From positions 2,311,639 to 2,375,638 of the forward strand of contig NZ_LT732526.1 in assembly GCF_900155545.1 (NCBI RefSeq): a stretch of DNA of 64,000 nt, given 5' to 3'. Below the pieces are notes generated by a model. It had not been told where the DNA came from, searched no databases, and worked only from the letters and a program-made list of their open reading frames with translations. The stretch's first letter is position 1, and every line of letters begins with the position of its first letter. This document shows positions 21,157 to 31,067 of this stretch, in pieces. This DNA is from Clostridium sp. Marseille-P2415. Lineage in GTDB: Bacteria > Bacillota > Clostridia > Lachnospirales > Lachnospiraceae. Position numbers and translations under genes: made by a program.

Positions 21157-21312
21157 TGCCCATGCTCTTTGGGCATAAAGGTATACCCGCAGGGTATTTC
21201 CTCGTTCCTGCCCATGTACCTTGGGCATAAAGGTATACCCGCAGGGTATTTCCTCATTTCTGCCCACGTACTTTGGGCATAAAGGTATACCCAAAGGGTA
21301 TTTCTTCTTTCT
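21157..21312. repeat. Three tandem 52-bp double-palindrome units upstream of rhaB
   Basis: Units start at 21157, 21209 and 21261. Each carries TGCCCA-N7-TGGGCA (unit-specific loop) followed by AAAGG and TATACCC-N3-GGGTAT, then a TTCCTC/TTCTTC linker. All three units match at most positions; differences concentrate in the loops. The 52-bp period is not a multiple of three and breaks any reading frame. They lie between two terminators and the rhaB start, so they either form a serial hairpin leader in rhaB mRNA or a tandem operator. Confidence 0.85.
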
Positions 21313-21333
21313 ATCATAATGGATTCCCTTATA

Positions 21334-21439
21334 AAAAATAAGGACGTTGTTTAATTAAAACTGCGTCCTTATTTGCATGGATTATAAGAAGAAGTCCCCC
21401 CGTAAAAAACCAGGTAAGCAATCTGCCACCTGGTTTTTT
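21334..21439 (-). terminator. Two successive terminators between the small coiled-coil gene and rhaB
   Basis: Site 1 (21404-21439): AAAAAACCAGGT pairs perfectly with ACCTGGTTTTTT, able to work in both directions. Site 2 (21334-21374): on the minus strand AAATAAGGACG pairs with CGTCCTTATTT, then T-rich. Site 2 may instead overlap rhaB control sequence, since CCTTAT/ATAAGG flanks its T-tract. Confidence 0.7.
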
Positions 21440-21503
21440 GACACCATTTTATTTATCCGCTGGTAAAACAACACGATCACATAGTCGCGGATATTTCCTT
21501 AAG

Positions 21504-21740
21504 CTACTGCTCTGCTTTTGTAGAGATAAGTAATTCTTTCAGATCCATGATGGACATCTCATGTTCATCCAATATTGATGATACTTCTTTAAATTCTTCC
21601 AGTTTTATTTTATCTTGTATCTCTTTTTCTTTTTCTCCTAAAGTAACAAGGCAATTCTTATTTTGTTGAATTGATTCCTGCACCTCTTTTAATTCTTCTT
21701 TCAGCTTTTCAAGTGGTGTTTTTCTTACTCCTCTTGGCAT
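21504..21740 (-). CDS. Small coiled-coil protein of unknown function
   Basis: 78 residues, charged, with heptad-like leucines (LEKLKEELKEVQESIQQ) and a basic start MPRGVRKTP. No signal peptide or membrane segment. The start follows AAAAGGAGAG. It lies between the AraC gene and rhaB and is followed by a strong terminator, so it is probably a separate or araC-linked transcript. I do not recognise the family; the basic head plus coiled coil would fit a small DNA-binding or adaptor protein, but that is speculation. Confidence 0.6.
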   Translation of the reverse strand: MPRGVRKTPLEKLKEELKEVQESIQQNKNCLVTLGEKEKEIQDKIKLEEFKEVSSILDEHEMSIMDLKELLISTKAEQ

Positions 21741-21932
21741 ATTGGTTCTCTCCTTTTCAGAAATATTTTATATCAACCATATATTACCAAGTATATGCAA
21801 AATTCATTCTGTTTATTACTTTTTAACTTAATTAATAAATAAAATCGAAAGCTTTATTTCAATCATAAATTAACCGGTTTTAAAAGTTTCGGAACCATTC
21901 AATTCACAATTTTATAAACCTGGTTTTACCCG

Positions 21933-22910
21933 TTATACTTCTTCCATTTCAAACTTTTTCTCCCTGTATTCTTTTGGTGACACTCCATAATAATTCCGAA
22001 AGATCCGATGAAAGTAACTGGTATTGTCATACCCCACTGCTATGGAAATATCCGTCACGGTAAGCCTGGTATTCAAGAGAAGAAACGATGCCTGATTTAA
22101 CCGCTTGATCTGTAAAAGCTCCTTATAAGTCCGTCCGGTCAGCCTTTTTATGGCCCGGCTCAGCCAGTAAATATTGTAATTAAGGAGAAGCGCAAGTTCG
22201 GTCAGTTCCCCATCCTTATAATTTTCATCAATAAATTTTAACACCTGAAAAATAAGCTTCTGTTCAAAGCTTTCTGAGGTATGGCTGATCTTATCTGTAT
22301 AATGCATGAGCTGCAGGAACAAAAGGCCCATGGTGATCTGATTAATGCTTCTTTTATTGGGCTGGTCATTGAGCAGGGTCCAGACCATATTTTCCACCAG
22401 ATTCTGTACCGGAAGCACATCTGCCACCTGAAAATGGAGGTAGCTGGCATAACGGGGATCACAGCAGAGACAGCCTACCAGGAAATCCCGGAGTAAATTT
22501 TCTTCCTCTCCCATCATCTCAAAAGCTGTGTCGAAAAATTCCGGCAGAATGATGAAGTTTACCGCAATATCATCCTCTCCGGCTGAAAGGATCTCCTGGG
22601 TTGCATGCTGGTTCAAAAACAGCAGCTCTCCGGTTTTTAAAACCACCTTTTCCCCATCAATAAAATGGGTGGTTTCCCCTTTGCACATATAGATCACTTC
22701 AATGTAATTATGCTTATGCTTTGGGAAATGAACAAACCTGGTATGAGGCCTTATGCGAATCATTTTTCCATGCTCCAGCATCTTTTTGCTGTCGATCACC
22801 AGCTCCTGTCCTTCGGTATATCTCTTCCGGTCGATCTCTGTCCGCCCGTTTAATATTTCCCGTTCCTCGTCCGTAATGACTCCCAGACGGTCTATCATTT
22901 CCTGATTCAC
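21933..22910 (-). CDS. AraC family regulator, probable rhamnose regulator
   Basis: 325 residues. N-terminal cupin-like sensor with IRPHTRFVHFPKHKHNYIEV (about residues 55-75) and GELLFLNQHATQEI, and two C-terminal helix-turn-helix motifs (LALLLNYNIYWLSRAIKRLTG, then TDISIAVGYDNTSYFHRIFR with GVSPKEYREK). The start is GTG 22910 behind GGAGG at 9 bases. A role as RhaS/RhaR-type activator of rhaBMAD is inferred from position only. 27 bases after the MORN-like gene. Confidence 0.88.
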   Translation of the reverse strand: MNQEMIDRLGVITDEEREILNGRTEIDRKRYTEGQELVIDSKKMLEHGKMIRIRPHTRFVHFPKHKHNYIEVIYMCKGETTHFIDGEKVVLKTGELLFLNQHATQEILSAGEDDIAVNFIILPEFFDTAFEMMGEEENLLRDFLVGCLCCDPRYASYLHFQVADVLPVQNLVENMVWTLLNDQPNKRSINQITMGLLFLQLMHYTDKISHTSESFEQKLIFQVLKFIDENYKDGELTELALLLNYNIYWLSRAIKRLTGRTYKELLQIKRLNQASFLLLNTRLTVTDISIAVGYDNTSYFHRIFRNYYGVSPKEYREKKFEMEEV

Positions 22911-22937
22911 CCGTTAAAGCCTCCTTATAAAAATCGT

Positions 22938-23870
22938 TCAGCCGCCCGCTTTCCATGCTTCATATACGATCAGGTTTTTCCACCGGTCCTCTCCCATGGC
23001 ACTTTCGCTTAAGGTATATGCATGGATGTCATCATCCTTTGCCATCAGCTTATAAATAACGGCTCCGGAGCTGTCCGTATCCCTGATCCACCTGTCATCC
23101 GGTACAATGACGCCATCTGCGACCTGAAACAGCCAGGATGTTGTCTCTCCTGCAGTATTGGTGCTGGTGTAGGTGATCTCCCCCTGCATCAGATCTTCTT
23201 TAAATGTCCCCTTCTTGGCATTTACCTTGGTGATATCCGACTTAACTCCGTCATAATAATTGTAGCCGCACTCTCCGTTCCCCGACATCTTTCCCTTTTC
23301 CCAGGTCCCCCAGGCATAATCATAACGTTTTCCCTCCTCCAGTTCAAGAACCTGAAGGGCCGTGCAATTCCCCTGGGGCACTCCCTGATCAAATTTTCCG
23401 TAGAAAACGGTGGAAGCTTTTGTAAATACCAGCCCATAGCCGGAAGATACTTCTGCCTTCATGGCCGTTCCATCGTACATGAGGGGAAATTCCCTCCATG
23501 GAACCTTATAACCGTTTAAAGTCCTGGCTGCCCCATCTAAGTCCCCCAGGCCGATCTGTTCTGTCAGCTGATTTAAGAAATCCTGATCCTCCGGCGTAAG
23601 GGATATCTCAGGAACCGGAGTCTCCTCAGAAACCTCCGGCAGTACAGTCCTGGCCGCCAGCATCCTGTCGCTTTCGGTCCTCTGACTTTCGGCCCCCTGG
23701 CTTTTGGTCTCCTGGCTTTTGGTTCCCTGGCTTTCGCTTATCCGGGCTGCTTTCCCATTTCTTATGGTCCCCGCAGCGCCTAATAAAAGCAGCAGAAGCG
23801 TTGTGAGTCCGATCGAGATCATGACACGGATTTTATCCTGCTTTCTGTTATCCATCCATTTTTTATTCAC
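22938..23870 (-). CDS. Membrane-anchored MORN-repeat-like protein
   Basis: 310 residues. One N-terminal membrane anchor (VMISIGLTTLLLLLLGAAG, about residues 17-35), then a low-complexity SQ/ET linker made of imperfect 5-residue repeats (KSQETKSQGAESQ), then a domain with MORN-like turns: FYGKFDQGVPQGNC, YAWGTWEKGKMSGNGECGY, KKGTFKEDLMQGEITY. The start is GTG 23870 with GAGGAGG upstream; it overlaps the MocR gene by 8 bases, so translation is likely coupled. Function unknown; extracellular location is inferred from the anchor. Confidence 0.7.
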   Translation of the reverse strand: MNKKWMDNRKQDKIRVMISIGLTTLLLLLLGAAGTIRNGKAARISESQGTKSQETKSQGAESQRTESDRMLAARTVLPEVSEETPVPEISLTPEDQDFLNQLTEQIGLGDLDGAARTLNGYKVPWREFPLMYDGTAMKAEVSSGYGLVFTKASTVFYGKFDQGVPQGNCTALQVLELEEGKRYDYAWGTWEKGKMSGNGECGYNYYDGVKSDITKVNAKKGTFKEDLMQGEITYTSTNTAGETTSWLFQVADGVIVPDDRWIRDTDSSGAVIYKLMAKDDDIHAYTLSESAMGEDRWKNLIVYEAWKAGG

Positions 23871-25314
23871 AAAACCCCTCCTCACCATCACTGATTGACC
23901 ATGCCTGCGCTAAGAGTGAAAGCCCTCTCTTTATGTCTTCTTCCGTAAGGCTTGCAAACCCCAGAACTACGGTTGGCGGATACGTATTGTGCTCTTCATG
24001 GATAAAATATCCTGACATACCGTAAACCTTGACCCCTGACTGGGCTGCTATCCTGATAAGAGCTTCCTCCGGCCTTCCCTTACGGTCCGTTAAAAGCAGA
24101 TGAAGCCCCGCATATTCCCCCCGGATTATGAACTGGCTTTCAAAGGGCTTAAGGCCTGCGATAAGTGCATCATGCTTTGCCTTATACACCGCTCTCATTC
24201 GGTTCAAATGCCGTTCGTAATGTCCCTCTGACATAAACTGATAAAGAATATTCTGGTCAATGCGGGACACCGTGGAGGCATAGAAATTTACCCGGTCCCG
24301 GTAAACAGTCAGAAGCGGCACAGGCAAAACCATATAGCTGACACGGATGGCCGGAGCTATGGATTTGGAAAAGGTTCCGCAGTAAATCACCCGTTCCCTT
24401 CCGTCCATTCCCTGCAGGGCGGGTATGGGCTTTCCTTTATAACGGAATTCACTGTCATAATCGTCTTCAATCAGATACCTCCCCTCTTTTTCATAAGCCC
24501 AGCCAAGAAGCTCCTGTCTCCGCTTCACCGGCATGACGATCCCGGTCGGATACTGATGGGAGGGCATTACATAGGCAATATCCGCTCCGCTTTTCTCCAG
24601 AAGGTCCACATCCATGCCTGATTTGTCCATGGCAACCGGCAATACCCGGTATTTCAGACTGTCAAAGACCCGGTATGCCTGCTTATAGGTGGGATTTTCC
24701 ATGGCAATGGACCGGTTGGTCCCCATTATTTGGGAAAGCAGCATCAAAAGATACTCGCTTCCTGCTCCTACGATGATCTGTTCTGCCGTGCAATTGACCC
24801 CGCGGGCAGAATGCAGGTAGGCACGGATTACCTCCCGAAGGCTGACTTCTCCCTGAGGATCCCCCGGCATGAACATTTCCCGTTTGTCATCCACAAGAGT
24901 ATTCTTTGAAATTTTTCTCCAGGTATTAAACGGAAAGGTATTTAAATCAATTCCTCTGGGAGAAAAATCCACAATCCAGTCCGGAGCATTTTCCTTTTCC
25001 TTTCCAAAGGAGTCATTCAGAAAGGCTGCCGTTTCTTTCCTTTTCTCCTGTCCGGTATGGACCAGGCCATCAATTCTGCATACATAATAGCCTTTACAGG
25101 GAACCGCCTCTATATACCCTTCCGAAAGCAGCTGATCATAGGCCATCTGAGTGGTGCTGCGGCTCACCTTCAAATGTTCCGCTAACAGCCTCGTCGACGG
25201 AAGGCGGGTAGGCGGCCTTAAGTTCCCCTTTTTTATCTCTTCTTTGATGTAGCTGTAAATCTGACTATAAAAGGGGGAACCCGGAAGGTTTTTTAAGGGT
25301 ATCATAAGTTCCAT
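23863..25314 (-). CDS. MocR/PdxR-type regulator (GntR helix-turn-helix plus aminotransferase fold)
   Basis: 483 residues. N-terminal GntR winged helix (RLPSTRLLAEHLKVSRSTTQMAYDQL, shown in full family order) and a C-terminal type-I aminotransferase-like domain with VGAGSEYLLMLLSQ, SHQYPTGIVM, EDDYDSEFR and CGTFSKSIAPAIR, where the Lys would bind pyridoxal phosphate. Such proteins control vitamin B6, GABA or amino-acid genes. Its target is not evident: no pdxST nearby. Start behind GGAGG. Coupled downstream to the MORN-like gene and possibly the AraC gene. Confidence 0.9.
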   Translation of the reverse strand: MELMIPLKNLPGSPFYSQIYSYIKEEIKKGNLRPPTRLPSTRLLAEHLKVSRSTTQMAYDQLLSEGYIEAVPCKGYYVCRIDGLVHTGQEKRKETAAFLNDSFGKEKENAPDWIVDFSPRGIDLNTFPFNTWRKISKNTLVDDKREMFMPGDPQGEVSLREVIRAYLHSARGVNCTAEQIIVGAGSEYLLMLLSQIMGTNRSIAMENPTYKQAYRVFDSLKYRVLPVAMDKSGMDVDLLEKSGADIAYVMPSHQYPTGIVMPVKRRQELLGWAYEKEGRYLIEDDYDSEFRYKGKPIPALQGMDGRERVIYCGTFSKSIAPAIRVSYMVLPVPLLTVYRDRVNFYASTVSRIDQNILYQFMSEGHYERHLNRMRAVYKAKHDALIAGLKPFESQFIIRGEYAGLHLLLTDRKGRPEEALIRIAAQSGVKVYGMSGYFIHEEHNTYPPTVVLGFASLTEEDIKRGLSLLAQAWSISDGEEGFCE

Positions 25315-25424
25315 GGATAAAAGGCCTCCTTTCTTTATCGGATATGAAGAAATGCCGCACGTCCTCTTCTCTCCCGGTCATGCAGCATTTCTTCTTTTGA
25401 CCGGCATCCTGAGCCCGGCAAAAG

Positions 25425-27098
25425 TTATTTTGTTATTTTAAAAGAACTCTTTAACGATACGATCCGGTTAAATACCAGATGGTCCGGCTTACTGTCCTTA
25501 CAGTCAATGCAGAAAAAGCCGTTTCTTACAAACTGGTAGCTGTCATAGGCTTTTGCACGAACAAAGCTTGGTTCCACATAGCAGTTCTTTAAGATCCTTA
25601 AGGAATTGGGATTTAAATTCAGGCTTCCGTCTTCATTGAGCTTTCCCTTTTCTTCATCCACAATGTTTTCATACAGGCGGCATTCCGCTTGAACTGCGGC
25701 GGAAGCAGCCACCCAGTGGATGGTTCCCTTTACCTTTCTTCCTTCAAAACCGGAGCCGCTCTTTGTCTCCGGATCATAGGTACAGTGAACCACGGTAACA
25801 TTGCCGTCCCCATCCTTTTCACAACCGGTACAGGTTACGAAATAGGCATTCATCAGGCGGACTTCATTCCCCGGGAAAAGACGGAAATATTTTTTAATGG
25901 GTTCCTCCATAAAGTCTTCCCGTTCAATATAAAGTTCTTTTCCAAAGGGAACCTTTCTTTCTCCTAATTCCGGATTTTCCAGATTGTTGGCAACATCCAG
26001 ATACTCTACGGTATCTTCCGGATAGTTATCGATAACCAGCTTTACCGGATCAAGAACCGCCATCATCCTCGGCCTCTTTAACTTCAAATCCTCACGGATG
26101 CAGTACTCCAGCATGGCATAATCCACGGAACTGTTGGCCTTGGATACACCTACCAGATCCACGAACATACGGAGGGATTCCGGCGTATAGCCTCTTCTTC
26201 TTAATGCCGCAATGGAGACCAGGCGGGGATCATCCCAGCCGTCTACAATGTGATCTTCCACCAGCTTTTTGATATAGCGTTTTCCTGTAACCACATTGGT
26301 AAGATACAGCTTTGCAAATTCGATCTGACGGGGCGGATTCTCAAATCCGCATTCTTTTACGACCCAGTCATACAGAGGTCTGTGATCTTCAAATTCCAGA
26401 GTACAGATGGAATGGGTGATGTGTTCAATGGCGTCTTCAATTGGGTGGGCAAAGTCATACATCGGGTAGATGCACCACATATCACCGGTGTTGTGATGGG
26501 TCATGCGGGCCACACGGTAGATGACCGGATCACGCATGTTGATGTTGGGAGAAGCCATATCGATCCTGGCGCGGAGAACCTTTTCCCCATCTTTGTACCT
26601 GCCTTCCCTCATCTCTTCAAACAGTCTTAAGTTCTCCTCCACGCTGCGGTTCCGGTATGGGCTTTCTTTTCCGGGAGTCTTAAAGTCCCCGCGGTATTCC
26701 TTTATCTCTTCCGCAGACAGATCACAGACAAATGCCTTCCCCTTTTTAATTAAGAAAACGGCGCATTCGTACATTTCCTTAAAATAATTGGATGCAAAGA
26801 AAAGGCGGTCCTCAAAATCAGCGCCCAGCCATTTCACATCTTCCATGATCGATTCCACGAACTCTGTTTTCTCTTTGGTCGGATTTGTATCGTCAAAACG
26901 GAGGTTGAACTTTCCACCATACTTCTGAGCCAGGCCATAGTTTAATAAAATGGATTTGGCATGTCCAATATGCAGATAGCCGTTAGGCTCCGGTGGAAAT
27001 CTGGTCTGTACGTGATCGTAAACACCTTCTGCAAGATCCTTATCTATCTCCTGTTCAATAAAGTTTTTAGAAACCACTTCTTCTTTGTTCTCTTCCAT
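25425..27098 (-). CDS. glnS: Glutaminyl-tRNA synthetase
   Basis: 557 residues. Class I synthetase charging tRNA-Gln. [18 protein letters not shown] holds the HIGH motif, then FDDTNP, and the C-terminal beta-barrel anticodon-binding part from about 340. The KMSKS position reads [12 protein letters not shown], lacking the usual MSKR, followed by the expected [21 protein letters not shown] believe this variant is shared by related clostridial enzymes. Ribosome site GGAGG at 7 bases. No T-box was found in the short leader. Confidence 0.93.
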   Translation of the reverse strand: MEENKEEVVSKNFIEQEIDKDLAEGVYDHVQTRFPPEPNGYLHIGHAKSILLNYGLAQKYGGKFNLRFDDTNPTKEKTEFVESIMEDVKWLGADFEDRLFFASNYFKEMYECAVFLIKKGKAFVCDLSAEEIKEYRGDFKTPGKESPYRNRSVEENLRLFEEMREGRYKDGEKVLRARIDMASPNINMRDPVIYRVARMTHHNTGDMWCIYPMYDFAHPIEDAIEHITHSICTLEFEDHRPLYDWVVKECGFENPPRQIEFAKLYLTNVVTGKRYIKKLVEDHIVDGWDDPRLVSIAALRRRGYTPESLRMFVDLVGVSKANSSVDYAMLEYCIREDLKLKRPRMMAVLDPVKLVIDNYPEDTVEYLDVANNLENPELGERKVPFGKELYIEREDFMEEPIKKYFRLFPGNEVRLMNAYFVTCTGCEKDGDGNVTVVHCTYDPETKSGSGFEGRKVKGTIHWVAASAAVQAECRLYENIVDEEKGKLNEDGSLNLNPNSLRILKNCYVEPSFVRAKAYDSYQFVRNGFFCIDCKDSKPDHLVFNRIVSLKSSFKITK

Positions 27099-27164
27099 CT
27101 CTCTTCCTCCATGTCAGTAATTCCAATAATACATAATCATATCATATTTCATTCATTTCGAAAA

Positions 27165-27216
27165 GGGGGAAAATAACAGCGGAAGTCCTGCCCTTTAAGG
27201 CCTGACCTCCGCCGTT
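27165..27216 (-). terminator. Terminator after the chemoreceptor gene
   Basis: On the minus strand AACGGCGGAGGTC pairs with GACTTCCGCTGTT using two G-U pairs, followed by ATTTTCCCCCTTTT. Confidence 0.7.
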
Positions 27217-27241
27217 ATTTTACGGTTCTTTCCTTTAAACG

Positions 27242-28933
27242 TTATGCTTCGCTATTATTAAACTGGAAGTCTGATACAAGCTGCTTTAACAGCTGTGCCT
27301 GGCCGGACAGTTCCTCACTGGAAGCCGCACTCTCTTCTGCTGTGGCAGCGCTGGACTGTACAACAGAGGAAATCTGGTCTATGCCTTCCCGGATCTGGTT
27401 GACGGAAGTTGCCTGAGCCTCGGAAGCTGCAGAAATCTGCTTTAACAGATCCGCGGATTTTTCAGAGGACTCTGCAATAAGATTTAAGGATTTGGCTGTC
27501 TCATTTGCAATATCTGTTCCTTCCTTTACCGATCTCATGGAGTTTTCGATCAGCTCTGTGGTATTCTGGGAGGCTTCCGAACTTTTTCCTGCCAGATTAC
27601 GGACCTCATCGGCTACAACTGCGAAGCCTTTTCCTGCTTCGCCTGCACGGGCTGCTTCAACAGCCGCATTTAATGCCAGTATGTTGGTCTGGAATGCAAT
27701 ATCTTCAATGGTCTTAATGATCTTTCCAATCTCACTGGAAGAATTGTTGATCTCATTCATGGCATCCAGCATGCGGCCCATGTTATTCTTTCCAATGACG
27801 ATCTCCTGAGAGGTCTGTGCCGCCTGGTTGCTTGCTGCCCTGGCATTCTCGGAGTTCTGGTCAATCTGGCTGCTGACTTCTGCGATGGAAGCTGCCAGCT
27901 GTTCGATGGAGCTTGCCTGCTCTACGGTGCCCTGGCTTAACTGCTGTGCTCCGGAGGATACATGGGAAGAACTTCCGGATACCTGCTCAGCGGATTCATT
28001 AATATGGGATAACGTATTGCCCAGACGGTCTGAAATTGTGTTCATGGAATTATGTATGGATTCAAATGCTCCAACGTATTTCACATCGGTGTGGATCCGG
28101 AAATCTCCTGCTTCCATTCTATTTAAATTATCCGTTACATCGTTGATCACGCTCTTTAAGTAATACTGCATCTGGCGGAAGCACTCAGCCAGATCGCCAA
28201 ATTCATTGCTGGCCTCAAAGTCGATATCTTCCTCCAGATTACCGGCTTCAATTCTCTTTGCAGCACCTAACAGAATATCAAGAGGTCTCATGATGATCTT
28301 AAGTACAATGGTTAAAAGAGCGATTGTTAAAATAAGCGCAATAGCGAATGTAATAAGCGTGATTACAGTAGCATTCGCTGCATTCTGAACCGACCGGTTG
28401 CGGAAGTTTAAGGCATTTCCGGAAGCTGCTCCGATGCTGTTATCAATCTTTGCGATAGCGGACTGCTCAAGTTCGGTATATTCAGCTGCCATCTCATTGG
28501 AAACCTTTTTGCCTGCATTCAGCGCAGTTACGATCTCATTTCCCTTATTTCCCCAAGCTTCAACGCTGTTTAAAATATCCATAAAGGTATCGCTCGTAGG
28601 CTGGTTCTTATCAACCTTATTGCTTTCGATATCTTTTAACTGCTGAAGTGCTCCGGTTAAATTGGCGTTCTGCTCCTCCGGCAGCGGATTTCCGAAAAGT
28701 ATCCAATCTCTGATGCCATCTCCGGTCTGTGCAATCTTACTCTTTACTTCCCAGAATCCCACCAGATTGGTATGAGGCATGTCATACAGCGTCTTTGTGT
28801 CATTTGCCATGGATTGTATGTTTTTTGTGCAAAAGATTCCCAAAAACAAAAACAGGAGCAGCTCAATGCCAAAACATATCACAAGTAAATTCTTAAGTTT
28901 AAAATCTCTTACACGCTTACGTAGCTTGATCAT
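27242..28933 (-). CDS. Methyl-accepting chemotaxis protein
   Basis: 563 residues. Membrane segment at about 15-36, a four-helix-bundle sensor outside, a second segment at about 190-215 ([19 protein letters not shown]), HAMP linker, and the long cytoplasmic coiled coil with the hairpin tip [20 protein letters not shown] and [17 protein letters not shown]. Ligand unknown. It signals to CheA/CheW, which are not in the window, as no flagellar gene is. The upstream sigma-D-like promoter would fit a motility regulon member. Confidence 0.95.
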   Translation of the reverse strand: MIKLRKRVRDFKLKNLLVICFGIELLLFLFLGIFCTKNIQSMANDTKTLYDMPHTNLVGFWEVKSKIAQTGDGIRDWILFGNPLPEEQNANLTGALQQLKDIESNKVDKNQPTSDTFMDILNSVEAWGNKGNEIVTALNAGKKVSNEMAAEYTELEQSAIAKIDNSIGAASGNALNFRNRSVQNAANATVITLITFAIALILTIALLTIVLKIIMRPLDILLGAAKRIEAGNLEEDIDFEASNEFGDLAECFRQMQYYLKSVINDVTDNLNRMEAGDFRIHTDVKYVGAFESIHNSMNTISDRLGNTLSHINESAEQVSGSSSHVSSGAQQLSQGTVEQASSIEQLAASIAEVSSQIDQNSENARAASNQAAQTSQEIVIGKNNMGRMLDAMNEINNSSSEIGKIIKTIEDIAFQTNILALNAAVEAARAGEAGKGFAVVADEVRNLAGKSSEASQNTTELIENSMRSVKEGTDIANETAKSLNLIAESSEKSADLLKQISAASEAQATSVNQIREGIDQISSVVQSSAATAEESAASSEELSGQAQLLKQLVSDFQFNNSEA

Positions 28934-28969
28934 AATAAAACCCTCCAGTTAAATATTTAATCTATTATA

Positions 28970-28996
28970 TTATCGAACTGGACGGTTACTTTTATA
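28970..28996 (-). promoter_or_regulatory. Possible sigma-D (motility) promoter of the chemoreceptor
   Basis: On the minus strand TATA, 15 bases, TTCGATAA, compared with the sigma-D consensus TAAA-N15-GCCGATAA (3 of 4 and 6 of 8 matches), about 37 bases before the start. Confidence 0.4.
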
Positions 28997-29028
28997 ATAC
29001 TTTCGTGCTAATTTTGTCGATTTGTGTA

Positions 29029-29304
29029 TTATTTTCTTGCAGATGCTCCCCAAATTGTCTGTTTTTCCTCGTATTGCCTGTTGATCCAATCCACGGCCTG
29101 CTCCCGTCCCTCCTCTGAAAACGGAAAAACTGCCTTGATTTTCTGCTCCTCCGGTGTTGCCTCATAGCAGTACGGCTCCGGGTAAACAAAGGCCTCAAGC
29201 CCCTCGTCTCCCTTTTTCACACGGTACCGCATCCCTTTCATGCTCCCGGTATAGATTTCTTTTTTAAAAAACTGTATCGGTACAAAGGTTTCTTTTTCAA
29301 GCAT
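29029..29304 (-). CDS. Conserved small hypothetical protein
   Basis: 91 residues, no membrane segment: MLEKETFVPIQFFKKEIYTG, then MRYRVKK and a YPEPYCYEATPEEQK stretch, ending with FPFSEEGREQAVDWINRQYEE. I recall similar proteins across Lachnospiraceae but no assigned function. Good ribosome site GAGGAGG. It starts 20 bases after the L,D-transpeptidase gene and is likely cotranscribed with it. Confidence 0.75.
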   Translation of the reverse strand: MLEKETFVPIQFFKKEIYTGSMKGMRYRVKKGDEGLEAFVYPEPYCYEATPEEQKIKAVFPFSEEGREQAVDWINRQYEEKQTIWGASARK

Positions 29305-29324
29305 CTTTTATTCCTCCTCCAACA

Positions 29325-31067
29325 CTAATTCATCACTCCGGGTCCGTTTTTCTTCTTTCCGGAGCGGTTGGAAACGCCTGGGCCGGCCTCTTTGTTTCCT
29401 GCAGAGGCTCCGCTTGTTGACGCCTCCGTCTGAGAGGTTCTGGACGGAGCTTCTGCCGTCTGCACGGTTGAGGCGGCAGCCGGCGTAGTTGTGGGCTGAG
29501 CGGCCGTTGTCGGCTGCGCGGCTGTTGTCGGCTGCGCGGCTGCTGTTGTCTGTGCAGCTGTCGTTGTCTGCTCTGCAGCTGCCTTCGTCTCCCCCGTCTT
29601 AGACGGAGTATTGGCGGCTGCCTTGGATTCCGTTCCAGGCAGGTGATAGCAGAGAACCGGTATCCCGGCCGCTATATTCTCAAAAATCGTCTTAGCCACA
29701 GCCGGCGGCAGATTGACACAGCCATGAGAGCCGTTGGTCTTATAGATGGTACCTCCGAAGGTGTTGCGCCATGAGGCATCGTGAAGGCCGATGTTTCCGT
29801 TAAAGGGCATCCAGTAAGAAACCGGAGTGCTGTAATTTTCCCCCTTTAAGGTCGCATTTCTCTGTTTATAGGTAAGGGAATATACTCCGGCAGGAGTGGA
29901 CCAGCCTTTGGACTCATTACCGGATACGAAATCCGATTCCACCACAAGTTTTCCGTCCTTATAAAAAAACAGATGCTGGGCGGTCAGATTGATCTCCATA
30001 TAGGTGCTGCCATAATCTGCGGCCCCATGGCTGGCGGCCTTTTGTTTGTAGACCGGTTCTCTCACCTGGCTTTGTCCCGAACGGATCAGCTGTGCCAGCT
30101 CATCCGCCTCTGCGCTCTGGTCAATTCTCCAGCCATAGCTGCCCCCGGTAATTCTGACCGTCTGCCCGTAAGAGGTATTTAAGCGCTTGGCGCTGGTGGA
30201 GGTATCGTACCGGGAAGCCAGCTCTTTCACATATGCTGTGACAGAAGAACTGTTCAAATACACCTTACCATCATCTCCGACTCCGATCCACTTGGATATG
30301 GTATCACCGTTTAATACCTTTTTTTCATCTCCAAAATTGTAGGTGATGGTAACATTGGCGTATTGATTCATGGTCTGCACCTGGCTGATAAGCCGGGGAT
30401 CATCGCTTGGAACTTCAGGCCGTACATAGGCTCCCAGTTCTTCCAGGGAAATCTCCGGTTTTAAGCTTAGAACCGCATCCGAAATCACGGTTTTCACCTT
30501 CTCCGGATCCAGCTGGTTTCCTTCCTTTGCCGCCACAATGCTGTAGCCCTGTCCCGGCACATAGCCGGATATGTATGCACTCTCCGGTTTTTCCGTAAGC
30601 TCTTCCTTCAAACAGGTCAGGCCGGAAACCGCCGCATCGAATTTATCCTGGTCAAATTGTATCATTGTATCTATTTCAAATGTCTGGGGCACTTTTAAAT
30701 GCCCGAACCATTTGTGAGGCTTCTGTTCTGCCAGAAGGGCTTCCAGGCTTCCGTCAAAAACGGCTTCCAGACCGATACCGCCTCCCCTGATTTCTTCTGT
30801 ACTTCCTCCCCGCTCCTTAATTGACAGAGAATAGCCTTCAATCCCGGAAGCAATGAGCTTCTTTACCTCCTCTACGGATTTCTTTGATGCATCCATTCCA
30901 TTGATCGTGGTGTTGGGAAAAAACACCCTCTCATACTGCCTGCCCGTCTGAAGATACACCAGGGCAGCAATCAGCGCCGCTGCAGCCACAGTTCCGCCTC
31001 CAATTGCTGCCCAGCCTCTTAATCCTAACGGCTTTTTTTTCCTGCTGCGCGGTTTCTTTTTTTCCAT
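29325..31067 (-). CDS. L,D-transpeptidase with Thr/Ala/Pro-rich C-terminal tail
   Basis: 580 residues. Basic N-terminus and membrane anchor (about 18-40), two PG_binding_4-type domains, then a YkuD catalytic domain ending with the active site SHGCVNLPP near residue 455. Forms 3-3 cross-links or anchors proteins in peptidoglycan outside the membrane. Unlike the paralogue at 32535, it carries about 100 extra residues: a repeated AAQPTT/TTAAQ linker and a basic end RSGKKKNGPGVMN. Such a linker could span the wall. Start preceded by a weak AGGTAGG. Confidence 0.9.
   Translation of the reverse strand: MEKKKPRSRKKKPLGLRGWAAIGGGTVAAAALIAALVYLQTGRQYERVFFPNTTINGMDASKKSVEEVKKLIASGIEGYSLSIKERGGSTEEIRGGGIGLEAVFDGSLEALLAEQKPHKWFGHLKVPQTFEIDTMIQFDQDKFDAAVSGLTCLKEELTEKPESAYISGYVPGQGYSIVAAKEGNQLDPEKVKTVISDAVLSLKPEISLEELGAYVRPEVPSDDPRLISQVQTMNQYANVTITYNFGDEKKVLNGDTISKWIGVGDDGKVYLNSSSVTAYVKELASRYDTSTSAKRLNTSYGQTVRITGGSYGWRIDQSAEADELAQLIRSGQSQVREPVYKQKAASHGAADYGSTYMEINLTAQHLFFYKDGKLVVESDFVSGNESKGWSTPAGVYSLTYKQRNATLKGENYSTPVSYWMPFNGNIGLHDASWRNTFGGTIYKTNGSHGCVNLPPAVAKTIFENIAAGIPVLCYHLPGTESKAAANTPSKTGETKAAAEQTTTAAQTTAAAQPTTAAQPTTAAQPTTTPAAASTVQTAEAPSRTSQTEASTSGASAGNKEAGPGVSNRSGKKKNGPGVMN

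Noticed and set aside
21100-21294. 64-codon minus-strand frame through the rhaB leader
   Set aside because: TTG start without ribosome site; the 52-bp period shifts the frame in every unit, so no repeated peptide results.
21157-21312. Possible CRISPR array
   Set aside because: Units are contiguous 52-bp repeats with no unique spacers, and no cas gene is present.
27099-27241. T-box leader before glnS
   Set aside because: The gap is about 140 bases, half of it the chemoreceptor terminator; no T-box consensus was seen.
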